From Coprinus comatus (taxonomy: Eukaryota; Basidiomycota; Agaricomycetes; Agaricales; Agaricaceae): a DNA stretch of 64,000 bases. Below, one piece after another: positions 34,801 through 46,500 of this stretch. The notes under the pieces are model-generated. The model saw only the letters and a program-made list of their open reading frames with translations. It ran no database searches and was not told where the DNA came from. Location: the NCBI GenBank assembly GCA_034638255.1, contig JAWPGT010000001.1:620001-684000 (forward strand). The letters run 5' to 3'. Position 1 is the stretch's first letter. Every line of letters starts with the position of its first letter. Position numbers and translations under genes: made by a program.

Positions 34801-35234
34801 TGAACATGTTAAACTAGAACAAACGGAATTTTTTGAAAGATGGAAACTCATTGGTGGCCCGCCACGTGAAGCTCAGGCAATCTTCCCGGTTGACTTGACT
34901 GCGACTGGGCAACTAGACCTGGTGAAAAATCGACAAGCAGTCTCTGGTCATCGATTCAATATACTGGAAGGACTGGACCCAAACCCTAATAATATTGTTG
35001 GTGCTGGAATTTTGCATATGTCAACTGATGGTAAAGTGGGTTGTCTTTTACGATTAGAACCGAACAAAGAGGCCAAGGTAATGGTGATATTTGCCTAACA
35101 TCTTTCTCAATTTTACTGATTAACTTTTGTCAAATTTATAGCTCTGTCGGCTAACGATTAGAAGTACATCAGAAGAGGTAGCAGGGGAAGTACAGAAGTT
35201 AATACAGAAGAGTGTGATGGCGAATAATACATGA
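31892..35234 (+). CDS. AP-2 adaptor complex subunit alpha
   Basis: Large alpha-adaptin of the clathrin AP-2 complex, which sorts cargo at the plasma membrane. [10 protein letters not shown] is spliced to [20 protein letters not shown]. This is followed by the PIP2- and core-forming helical solenoid, including [20 protein letters not shown], the [20 protein letters not shown] block, [20 protein letters not shown] and IRRRAL-type repeats. A hinge follows, then the appendage (ear), with [20 protein letters not shown] and the diagnostic [16 protein letters not shown]. The last exon ends KSVMANNT. Length and domain order are complete for the family. It converges on the RasGAP gene with 34 nt between stops. 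Confidence 0.95.
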
Positions 35235-35268
35235 TACGTTGGTAGTTATAACACAAGTAAACTAATCC

Positions 35269-38140
35269 CTAGTGGCGGGGTTTAGTACTAGTCTTGTCAC
35301 CAAAAATCCCTCGTATAAAGCTTCTCTTCCGCTTGGCTCCCTCTTCCAAAACACCTCGACTAGAGGGAATATTTCCCGGAATAAGATGTGTAACTGTCTC
35401 GTAAGGATTCCCAGATTCTATATACCTGTCTCCCGGACCTGTATATGTGTGACTACTTGAGGTAGTAGAAAGCTCTATCTGAGACTCATGGGGACGTTCC
35501 ATCGTTTGAGAATTCTCCTCAAGAGTAGAACCAGAGGCATAAGGGGTTGAAAATGTAGTCGATTCGTCTTGTCCAACTGCTGTTGTGAAAGATTTGGATG
35601 ATGGCTGCTGGTCACTAATAACGGAGGCTGCGACTGACGCCCTGCGTCTTTCTTGGGCCATCCTAGTGGCAATCTCGTTTACCCTTTGCAATGCCTCTTC
35701 TTCTACTTCAAAGCACGCGATGGACAGTTTCTCCAATGCCCTGTCCTCCAACATCCTATGCCTCTTTTTCTTATTGACGTCTCGAGCATGTTTGATCACG
35801 GTAGAAACAACGATCGCTAGCTCGCGTGCCGGATCGATGGAGTAAGGCAAAAGAGGAATCGATTCTCTGTGTAGGACGCGTAGTTGTCCTTTGTGCTGCT
35901 TTAGATTGACCAAAGTTTCTTGATCATCTATGTCTTCAAATCTATGTCTTGTATAATCTGAAATGTCCGGGGTAGATATGACCTTCAGATATTCTTTCAT
36001 GCGTGGTATATTTGCAGTAATGAAATCTTGAACTCCAACCATTGATGCGTCCCTTTGATCTGCCTGGGAATAAATCAGTAAAGTCCTGCATGGACTTGTA
36101 GTTGTATTTACGATGTTCAAATTTGCTAAGCTTTGTATCACCTTCGCAATGAGCTTCAGACTTCGTTGAATTGGAGGGCTAGGAAGGCCTGATGGCGTCA
36201 TAAGAGTCTGCATTGGATTGTATAGAAGTATTGGACTGACCTGATTGCAGCCCAAAAAGGTGGGGATGTAGAATTGCAGGAACGATAAATCGCAAAAATA
36301 TGAACACAGAGACACTCTGCCATGGCCGTTGCGGATGTATAGAAAGATCTGTATTGCCGTGATGTTCAACCAGTGATCGAACTTTATATAACAACGCCCG
36401 TAACTCTCTTTGGGTACAGTCAATCAGTTGATACCAGTCGCAATGAAGTTATGTACCTTGGACATTGTTCTCTCGCAAAGTAAATCTGCTCCCAGAGTTC
36501 TTTGCACCATATTATGAGTTGGTCAACATGTTGTCCGACCTTCTTCGAGTCTTTCCCACTCCGGATTGGGTCAACCTCAATGGACACTTTCTCTGTACAG
36601 AGTCTCCGAAGAACTATTCCCACGCTCGCTTCCAAAAAGGTTCGACCATACCAAGAGATAGACATCTCCATGACTTTAGTAAAAGTTGTATTTCCCCTAA
36701 ATAATGTTTGATGGGCTTGGTACATGTGTCAGCTGCATCTCACTAAGATCTCGAGAGAAATATTGTAACACACATGTAATCGTCTTCTTTACTTCCATTT
36801 CTGCGGCCTCTTGTATTTCTTGTATCACCCTCTCTCGGTAAGTTGATGTCAGTAAGAGGTGATCGGTTAGTGTCTTGATTTGTAACTTGTTCTCCAAGTC
36901 TTGAATCCATTCCAAAAAGTTTCGTGTATTGAGAACCTAGAGACTTGATTTAGGAAAAGAACATGGTATGTGGTGTAAAGCAACTTGCGTTCTGGAGGGC
37001 AGAATAGCAGGACAGCGGGAGAATAATTTCCCTATAACATATATGTATGTATCAATAAGAAGAGTGTCAAGAAACAAGGGGTACTAACTCGTTTATCTTG
37101 AGTTTTAGTCGCAACTCTCCTAGTTGTAGTTGAGAAACAAAGTTAGTACTTCGTACAGGATACCAAGCTTCTAGTAACTCTCCACGACGAAATGTAGGAA
37201 GATCAATGATAACCGTTCCAAGAACTGTAGCCTGCTTGAGAACCTTCTTCTCCTTCCATATAACAACCTCAAGACTCTCAAAAGGTGGTAGGTCCGAAAA
37301 AGTGAACGATTCGTGCCACTCGGGTAGTCCAAGTCCTTTCTTGATTGTCGTACGAGCACAATGGAGATCGTTTAGATAAATCTCACAGTAAACATGGATA
37401 TCCTTGAGCTCTACTTCAGCTTCACAATCATCCACGTCCGATTGTGTCGGGTCATACACTTTACCGACACCCAAGTTTCGCCCTTGAGCTATGGTGAGTT
37501 GAACTTCACGCCACATTCTGTACGATCCTCCTTCTTGTTCTCCTTCGGAATTCGGTCGGCTCAACCACCGGCCATAGATTTCTGGCACCGCATACGATCT
37601 GAGTAGTGAGATCCAGAGGCTACGCAGTTGGGGTTTTAAAAATCGTAAATATACAGGTTCTGGTATGTCTCCGGTTACCCATCGCTGGCTCCTGTGCAAC
37701 GAAGTACATTTTAAGTGTTTTCCTGGATCGAAGAACAAAAACCAAACGCACGTAACACAATAGATGGTGAGGCAGTCTTTTCGGAAGAACAGAGAATCAT
37801 CAGCAGCCTTTATGTCTGTCTGATGTAGAAGGTGGACGTAGATCGTTTGGAATAATATGCTTTCCTGAATTGCTATAAGTATCAAACATGGAACAAGAAA
37901 AAAAAGAAAAAGGTTTTACATCAATATAGATATTCAATAGGCAACGATCCACCCTGGCTTCTTTCGTCAATTTGCAGGTTGCAGAACGCCAGTATCCCGT
38001 AGTAGTTAATCCTTTCCCACTGAACCCCAACCAACCAGCTTTTTCTAGTAGACTGTGAGAGGCTAGTTATCACAAGGAAAGGCTCCTCAGATGCCCACCT
38101 TTACTGCGGGAATCGTCACCCTTCCTGTGCTAAGATACAT
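35269..38140 (-). CDS. Ras GTPase-activating protein (C2 + RasGAP)
   Basis: Switches off a Ras-type GTPase. The short first exon (ATG at 38140) gives MYLSTGRVTIPAVK. It is spliced to STRKSWLVGVQWERINYYG, then a PH-like region around IKAADDSLFFRKDCLTIYC. Next is a C2 domain (about 37100-37550: VQLTIAQGRNLG, DIHVYCEIYLND, LGTVIIDLPTFRRGELLEA). The RasGAP domain has the arginine-finger block TLFRGNTTFTKVMEM, the stabilising FIFLRFIVPAILHPHLFGL, and the helix VIQSLANLNIV. The C-terminal 200 residues are Ser-rich and end KTSTKPRH. The architecture resembles SynGAP/Bud2-type GAPs rather than NF1/Ira. The target (Ras, Rsr1) is not decided by sequence. Confidence 0.86.
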
Positions 38141-38652
38141 TTTCGTCTTCCTAACCTCTTCTGATCGCTCAAGCGCTCACCTTGGGTAACTTTGCTCCAG
38201 CTGCATTCGAAATGTATACTTCACATGAAACAAAATATTCTCGTTCGAGGTCAAACCCGTTCACACTATCCCCAGAATCATCGAGATGCATAAGGAGAAA
38301 TTCAACCGGGGTATTTGATGAGGTCGTATGGATGGAAGTTTATCACGGTGTTAATGTTCATTTGTGGCTATGCTACTATGCACCGTAACAGAAACCGTGA
38401 CAACAGGGACTGCCTTTTGCTGAAGGAATAGATATATATATATGTATCCTCTAATAGGTTTTGCAACTGCCACTAACAAATATTATGGGTATAAACACAA
38501 AGCATTCTCCGGTATTAGTAAAGGAACCGATAATTAAAAAGGAGTTATGCTGTGAAGTTTCGGATTGTTGGCTCCCCAGCGTCGACTATTTCTTCGATTA
38601 ATTCGTACTTTATATCATCGTCAATTTGATATGAGACTAAAGTAAACGATAC
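38141..38652 (-). other. Intergenic: RasGAP promoter and elongase 3' region
   Basis: About 510 nt between tandem minus-strand genes. It includes an alternating TA tract near 38430. The 68-codon plus-strand frame here has no recognisable features and I do not call it a gene. Confidence 0.35.
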
Positions 38653-39896
38653 TTACATGTTTCCATTCGCCTTTCCGTTCGCCTTTCCGTTCGCCTTTCC
38701 GTTCGCCCTTCCATTCGCCTTTCCATTCGCCTCCCCATTAGCGTGTCCATTACTATGTCCGTTGGCAACACCGTTGCTTTTGATACTCGAGGGCTTTTTG
38801 TACGTTTGGAAATAGAAGTTGATGAATAGGCCCAGATAACTGGTGAGTAAAGCACAACCAAACACCGCTGCTCGTTCTTCACCCGCGCAGTTGCCGAAGT
38901 GAGGAAGGTACGGATAACGGGCATGAGCAAAATGCTCATAAGCTACGAGCTTGTTATTTAGCAGTTGGTCATTCCAAAAGGTAAGATACACACTTCCAAA
39001 GTAAACAATAAACAGGTCGATGATGAATTGGACAATTTGCATTGTTGTAAGATACTTCTTCCACTAAAAATAACATTATAGTAAATTCTCAAATCACAAA
39101 ACGAGACTCACCCAGAAGCGGGCACCGCCAGCAGTGGCATAATAGTAATAATCTATCCATCTGTAAGAAAATATAATATGGAGAAAGGGCATTGGGCTTA
39201 CACATCACAACATGTACAGCCAAGTTCAAAGTAATAACGGTCCAAGACTAAATGAGAGTGAGAACACTGGATAATGAAACGACACATAGATACTGACGAT
39301 ACTGGTTTTTCCGTTAAGTTGGGTAAAACAAAGTAATGCCGTAGCTGAGTGATGGAAAACGTGGAGAAATTCTGCAGCGGCATTATCAGCTACCTGAAAA
39401 TGAAATGTGCTAGACTTACGCATGGGCTTTTTCTTTAAGGCTAAGAAGACAGTATCAATAAGCTCCAGGTATTTGAAGTAGTAGTTGATCATGTAGTAGA
39501 ACTCCATTCGCTGAGCGTTTAGTCCAGTCAACTATTGATATCTTTAGATTTAAATTCATTACTACTCACAGGAGTCCATGACTGTTCAGAACAAAGGGCA
39601 TGATGAAGACCAGAATGCCAGATTCGTGGCAGAATTTCTTCGAGCATTAACGCGAGTAAAAGAGCGCTTCCGGAGCTCAATATAACATTATGGATTTGGA
39701 ACAATGTCGTGAGCTTGAATGGCTGTCGGCTGGCCATGATAGCCTTGAGACCAAAAATTACACCGAGGTAGCCAGCAAGTGCGGTGACAACCGCTGGAGT
39801 CGTGGAAAGGGGTGTCTCGCCTACAACATACGAGATGAGGTGACGGGGGAGAGTGACAGGGATATAGTGGAGGAGAAGGTCGGCAAGGGGAGCCAT
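38653..39896 (-). CDS. Very-long-chain fatty acid elongase (ELO family)
   Basis: ER 3-ketoacyl-CoA synthase that adds two carbons to long acyl-CoAs for sphingolipids. The start is MAPLADLLLHYIPVTLPRHL at 39896. Family marks are MEFYYMINYYFKYLELIDTV, then LKKKP across an intron, the catalytic HVFHH histidine box, NLAVHVVMY and the MQIVQFIIDLFIVYF segment. Several membrane helices are visible (ALAGYLGVIFGLKAIM; FWNDQLLNNKLVAYEHFAHA lies near the end). The C-terminal tail is a short tandem repeat of ANGK units. The TAA stop overlaps a GTAAGT sequence, so an alternative last splice that changes only the final residues is possible. Which chain length it makes is unknown. Confidence 0.92.
38661..38750 (-). 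repeat. 12-bp tandem repeat coding (ANGK)n tail of the elongase
   Basis: About seven imperfect copies of a 12-bp unit (TTCGCCTTTCCG on the plus strand) encode alternating ANGK, ANGR and ANGE units at the C-terminus, where ELO proteins usually carry a lysine-rich ER signal. The near-identical central copies suggest recent slippage. Confidence 0.8.
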
Positions 39897-40596
39897 GGAT
39901 GTCGAAAGAAAGAAAGAGAAACTCTGAATTTTCGAAAATTTGTGGGATCAACAAGCTGGGGAGTCACACAATCACGACTCGTCACACCGCGTCGTTGTAT
40001 CGAACGACAATCCACGTGGTACAGTGAGTACATTATATATAAGAAATTGTAAAATTTAGATTGCTTGGTTCAGTAAAAAATTGACTGGTAACATCTTTAA
40101 GACATTCATGTATTACTCGTAAGTATGCAAGCTATAGGTGAGTAATCGCTGGGTCAAACTCAGTTCATCAGCAGCGGGCGACCCACATACAAAGAGGGGG
40201 TAGATCACACCGGATCATCCGTCAACAACTTAACAACACTCTCCGCCCCAATCTCTGGTACCCCCCTCGGATACAAGTATGCCGAAGAAAGCCAGTCTCC
40301 ATTAAACATGCGCGTTCGTGTCAAGAGCAACCCTGAGAAGTGATAACCTCAAGATACCCAGAGGGGATTTTTAATCCATACTTTCACGTGGAGTATATGA
40401 ATAGTGTAATGTTAATTTCGTGTGTACATAGTTCGAGAAATCGAAATGAATATTCTGTACAGCCTCCGATTGGACATTGGGAATGAATGACGTTACAAGT
40501 CACACTCCCACCCTTTACTATACCACGCTCATCCCCTTAAACGATTCTGCAAATTCGCTACCACTACTTACCTGGACAGTGCCTGTTTGTGCTCAA
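39897..40596. promoter_or_regulatory. Divergent promoter of elongase and VPS13
   Basis: 700 nt between two divergent starts. It holds two CACGTG palindromes, at 40013-40018 and 40385-40390, which are bHLH-type sites in other fungi. It also has a TATATA stretch near 40035. No open frame here is coding-like until the VPS13 ATG. The regulatory role is inference. Confidence 0.4.
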
Positions 40597-43500
40597 ATGT
40601 GGTGGCTCGATCCTGGAAAAGAAGTGCTTAATGTTGTATGTATTGCTTTTTCATTGGTTATCAAAACATTCTTGACCAAGCCAAGCTTTTCAACCGCATT
40701 CTCGCACCGTATGTAGAGAACCTTGATTTAAATCAGGTCAACTATGGAATTGGTCAAGGTGCGAAGCATAATGCATATAGTTCAATTTAGGAACCTAAAA
40801 TCTTGAAGGTCAACTGACCTTGCGGAAGTTAAAATTGAAAAAGGGAGCATTGGACAAATTCCAAGTGCCTGTAGATGTACTTGAAGGTGAGTCTCGCAGT
40901 TATCTATCTAACAAGTGTTTACCAATGTCATTTATCAGGTCACTTGGGAAAGTTTACATTGTCTCTTCACTGGATGAATTTAGGCAATCAGCCTGTAGAG
41001 ATATTGATTGAAGACGTTTATCTCCTTGTCGTTCCATCGGCAGCAAACCATGCGGATCCAAAAGAAGAGGAAGAAAGAGCTCAAGATGCGAAACTCGAAA
41101 GGTTAGAGAATGCGGAATTGTTGCATTTACAGGGTCAACCAGAAACAATGAACGGTGAGTGGCTTGCTTTCAGAATGACATGCAAAATAACATGATGTAC
41201 ATATAGAATCTGCAAGAACTCAAGGATTATGGCAATCCCTCGTTACCAAGATAATTAACAACGTTCAAGTTACCATAAGGAATGTGCACATCCGATACGA
41301 GGATAAACTTAGTGTGCCTGGGGCAGGTAGTTGTCTGTGTATCTTGGAATGCAAGGCTGATTTGTACATATAGCATCCATTTGCTACTGGAATTACCTTG
41401 GCGAACTTTTCCGCAGTGTCTGTTAATGAACACTGGCTACCTGCATTCATCGAGACCACCGCGGGTTCAATACATAAGGTAGGGTTCCACTAATAATCAA
41501 CCCTACTTTTATTGAGATAATTATCCCAAGCTTTCGACATTAGAGTCTCTCGCAATTTATTTCGATACAGACTCAGCGAGCATGGCAGGTTTATCTCCAA
41601 CTGAGGCTTTACAAAAGCTTACTGCGATGGTATGATTCAAGCTTTGCTGATGTTTTGCTGCTTGACGTCTACTAGATAACCCATGGTTCTGAAGACTCAA
41701 AACACCAGTTCATTTTAAAGCCTGTGACAGGAGAAGGAAGGGTACAGGACAATTCATTCGCCTCTTCATCTGTGTACTAAATTATTGATAGATCGTGGTC
41801 AACCATCAAGCTGATTCGAAGACACCTCGCTTTGACATAGAACTGCTCTTTGATGAAATAGGCTTAGGTATTGACCAATTTCAATATCGTGACGTTCTAT
41901 CCTTGTTAGACATGTATCATGTATACATCCGTCAACATCAGGTAAGATATTCTTGGGCTCAATCTTTAACTTTTAAAGCTCTGATGCATATAATTTCTAG
42001 TACCGTATTTATAAGCCAAGTGTCGAAGCCTTTGCCTTGAATGCCGGTGCGGCTAGACTACGTTTTGCAGGAGATGCTATTCTAGCTCAGGTGAGGGATC
42101 GCAAACGGAAATGGACTTGGGCATACTTTTCCGAAAGACGTGATGATCGCAATCAATATGTCGAGCTATTTCAAAAGAAAATAATAGCACCCTTAGCCGG
42201 ACAGGTATTTGCGATGTATGTTTCTATTTTATTAACGCTGAGCAACTGCAATCCAGGACCTTGAACAGTTTGACAAACTGGAACAAAAACTTTCCTACGA
42301 GGACCTTCGCTTCTATCGTTCTCTAGCACGTTCTCGGCTGCGCAAGGATGAAGCTCTCCGCAAAAAGCTGGAGGAAGAAAAGCGGCAGCAACAAGAAGCA
42401 AAACAAAGCTGGTCAAGCTGGCTATGGGGTAGCTCCCCGCAAACTTCTGGTCAAAGTGATGTATTCGGAGGAGAAATGACAGAGGAGCAACGGAAGGAGC
42501 TCTATGATGTCCTTGATTATGATGAGAAAGAAGCGCTGGCTCAATCAATACAAACGCCGAGGGATTCACTGAAGATGCGAATTACTGCCCAGCTCAAAAA
42601 AGGATCTTTTGTGCTACGGAAGAACTTGGACAATAGTTATAAAGACATTCTTTCAGTTGTCTTTGATACATTTCACGCCGATGCCATCCAAAGACCGGAC
42701 AATCTAGAAACTTCCCTGTCCCTCAAAGCTTTCAAAGTTTTCGATGGCACAACCCCGAATTCCCTATATCCTCAAATTGTTCGTGTCAAGACCTCAATGG
42801 ATATGAGGGACGAAGATGAGCCATTTTTCTACATCAAATACGAAAACAATCCATTGGATGATCGAGCTGATAATGCGTTGACGATACGAATGCGTCATAT
42901 GGAAATCATCTACCACAAAGGTTATGTTGAAGCTATCTATAGGTTTCTGAAACCTCCACCAAGTCAATTAGAGTCTGTCGAAGCCCTACTGGTACGAACG
43001 TGACCATTTATTGTGACTTGTCGAGCAAGCTGACCCTGATGCGTAGAACGTGGCTAGCCAAACCTTGGAAGGTCTTCGTAGAGAAACACGGGCGGGCTTA
43101 GAGTATGCCTTACAAGCGCACAAAATTATTGACATACAAATGGACCTAAATGCACCTGTTATCATCATACCCGAAAAGTGAGAGAATCGCGAATTGGTTT
43201 GGGATGGACATCTAATTCTTGTATCAAGTATTACAACGAACAACTGCAAGCATCTGATCATTGACGCGGGCCATATTTCCATCGAAAGTGACCTCGTAGA
43301 CAAACAAGCGATTCATACAATACAACAAAAGCGCAATCAGCAATATGATGACGAGGACTATCGCCAGCTAGAAGCCTTGATGTATGACAAGATGTTGCTG
43401 CGTCTTCAAGATGCACAAGTAATTATATTTCCCTCTGATTTCAATACAAGAACAATCATTAACTTGCCTTGCAGTTCGTGATCGGAGATAGTCTCTCTGC

Positions 43501-46500
43501 TTGTTTAGATGCTCTCTCCTCTTCATCCCAAGACTCTTTACATCTCCTAGAGCGTATCAATATCAGCCTAGATATTCAAAAGTCTATTGTCCCAACTGCC
43601 GTCAATCTTGTTCGTTTCAAAATCTCAGGAAATCTACCTGCCTTGCACGCCAACATTTCCGACGCAAAGTATAAATCGTTGATGCGGCTAATCGATGCAT
43701 GTGTCCCCAAATTAGACGACGCTACTTCGTCATCAGGTCGACCCGCTCTTTCGCAACAGCCTCACGACCCCCTTCCAATGTTCACCAGGTTCTTTGCGTC
43801 TGAGAACACAGATATAGATATCGGTGACGAGAAAGTAGAACAAGAAGAGAGTGACAATAACCAAAACGATACTTTCTTTGAAGCAGAAGAAAGTCTGCAA
43901 AGTGTATGGCTTTGTTTTTCATGTTAGTACACCCTTTAATGCATTTTGGTCACAGGAATACCACCACCAAAAGCTGCTTCAGTTGGACTTCAATGTTGAT
44001 GTTCTTCAGGCCTCGCTTTTTAAACAAGGTGTTGGAGGTTCGGAGAAACAGCTGGGTAACCTGAAGTTAGAAGGGTTTGCCCTTTCATTCGGTATGGCTG
44101 ATTTTGATATGACAGTCGATGTGCAATTACGGTACGATTTCAGCTGCGAGTTTTGACTAGCTGATCTCATCGCGCGCTAGTTCCATTGGCATGGCTCTGC
44201 TGTCTTCTGACTCGGGGCTCGTAAACGTTATTAGCTCCGAATCTTCTACCACGGAAACCACAGGCAACCTCTTGACTATTGCCTACACACGCGCACAAAA
44301 AGAATCTCCTAATTATAATACTGTCTATGAAGGAATAGATCAGAATGTCGATATCCGAATATCCACTCTCATTTGTCATGCTTCACCAGAGCCTATCATT
44401 TCGCTCTACGACTTCATCATGGCGACTTTCGTTCCAGAACCAAACACTGCTGTCTCTACCCCAGACTCTCTGGCCTCTAATACCGAAGTTAATCCAACTA
44501 TGGATGAATCTAAAATTAGAGTGATAATCAAACTCGAAAGTGCACGAGGTATGCTTTATTTAATTCACTCATTCAAGTGGGACCTAACAGTACACTCTAA
44601 CTAGTGGAGCTGATCAATAATTTTGTATCTCTTGCTACGCTATCATTGTCTACTGCTGATGTTGCTATACTTTTGCGTCCCGCAACAATGAGAATTGTGG
44701 GACGTCTGGGTAACTTGATTCTAGTCAACAACCTCAGCATTTACCAAGTCTGCCCGGAGTTCAACCAAATCTTATCTATTGAGGGTGACAATTTTGCAGA
44801 ATTCACATATCAAACGTTCAATTCTCCCGGTGTTGATTCGTCGATTTCCTTAAACGCGGCGTCTCTCAAATTCCATTATTTAGAACAACCTCTTCATGAC
44901 GTATATGCCTACTTCATGAAGCTTGCAAAGCTCAAAGGCCTCTACGATGCTGCCACGCAAGTTGCAGTCCAATCGGCATCGGAGATAGGAAGCATGCATT
45001 TCGAAGTAACTATCAAGTCTCCCATCCTCGTTATTCCTGTGGACCCATCAAAATCGGAAAATGTTCTTGTCATGCGTCTAGGAGAAATTAGTGCTAGGAA
45101 TGAGCTACTATCATCGGAGGCCAATACTGTGACAGCTGGTTTGCATGGAATACAGTTGATATCTAGTTTCAATCAAGAAGATAAAACCGAAATCATAAAA
45201 ATGATCGACGATATCGATATACAAGCTACAATAATCCAAACAATAGGGATCAATAGACAAATGGACACAAATAAGCCCGATACTGAGGTATGTAACACGA
45301 TAGGCTCATCTGCGAACTTGCTTTACTCATAAAATCGATAGGTTGTTGTAAAAGTGTCCGATGTCAGATTGCACTTAACCCAAGCACAGTATAAGACACT
45401 TCTCGCACTCTCTCAGTCAATAACCAGAGCTCTCAATGTCGACCCGAGCTCAAGGTCGGGCGAACATGTTACGCCTACCAAAGTAATCACATTCACTTCA
45501 AGTGGCGTTGGAAATGTCGAGCAAGTACATGAAGTAATCTGTCGGGTGATGCCAGCTAGGTGGACATCCGTTGACCTCGTGGTTACTGTCAATGTGATCA
45601 AGCTTCACCTCTACGGCACAGGTGCTTACTCCACATCTACTCTGCAAGACCATGGAATTGCTCGCTTTGCACTGAATGAAAGCACACTGCGGTACAAAGC
45701 TTTATCAGACGGCGCAGCAGAGGCTCAATTGGCACTGAAATCGTTCACTATGAGCAATACACAACCCGCACACACTCGGTTCAGAGAAATCATTCCCGCA
45801 GCCCAACACGATCGCAATCAATTTATGATACTCTATAATGAATCAGGAGGTCCGAATGGCACAGCTCTTGCTGTAGTTACAATCGATTCCCCTCAGATTA
45901 TTTTTTCAATCGACCCGGTTTTTGCTTTATTGGACTTTTTCACCAGCGAGTCTACATCTACCGCTATAACTACATCTGCAGAGCCGAGTCTACCCATAAA
46001 AAGTACACCAGAGACATCCAAAACTTTGGACTTTCGATTAGACCTACATGAGGTTGCTATCAGCGTCTTGGAAAATGACCAGGACCCAGACACACAAGCG
46101 ATTAGACTTAGTATTCAGCAGGTGCTACTTTCGCAACAAGTACGTTTACCTCATGATCACCATGTCGGAGACAAACTAAACTCAATCCCCAGGGAATAAC
46201 GGCCTTGACAATCAACCAGATGGGCATGTCTTTGGTCAAGATGGGGATCAACGCTGAATCAGTCAAATTCCTTGACGAGTTTGACCTAACCCTCTCATTG
46301 GATAACCGTTCATCTATAATACAGCAAACAATGAATTTGGAGCTATTTTCCAAGCCGCTGGTTGTCCGGGCTTCTTATAGAGATATCAACCTCATTACCA
46401 CGATTCTCAACAAAGCCTTCGAGCGCCTGTCTTCTACCAAGGAACCCACAAAATCGTCGCCGTCGGTGGATACCTCTTTGAACCGTAAAACAATAACTAC

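Noticed and set aside
38661..38750. Short direct repeats that might suggest a CRISPR-like array
   Set aside because: The units are 12 bp without spacers, lie inside the elongase coding frame, and the organism is a eukaryote.
42171..42569. 132-codon minus-strand frame inside VPS13
   Set aside because: It is a shadow of the strongly coding plus-strand VPS13 exon.
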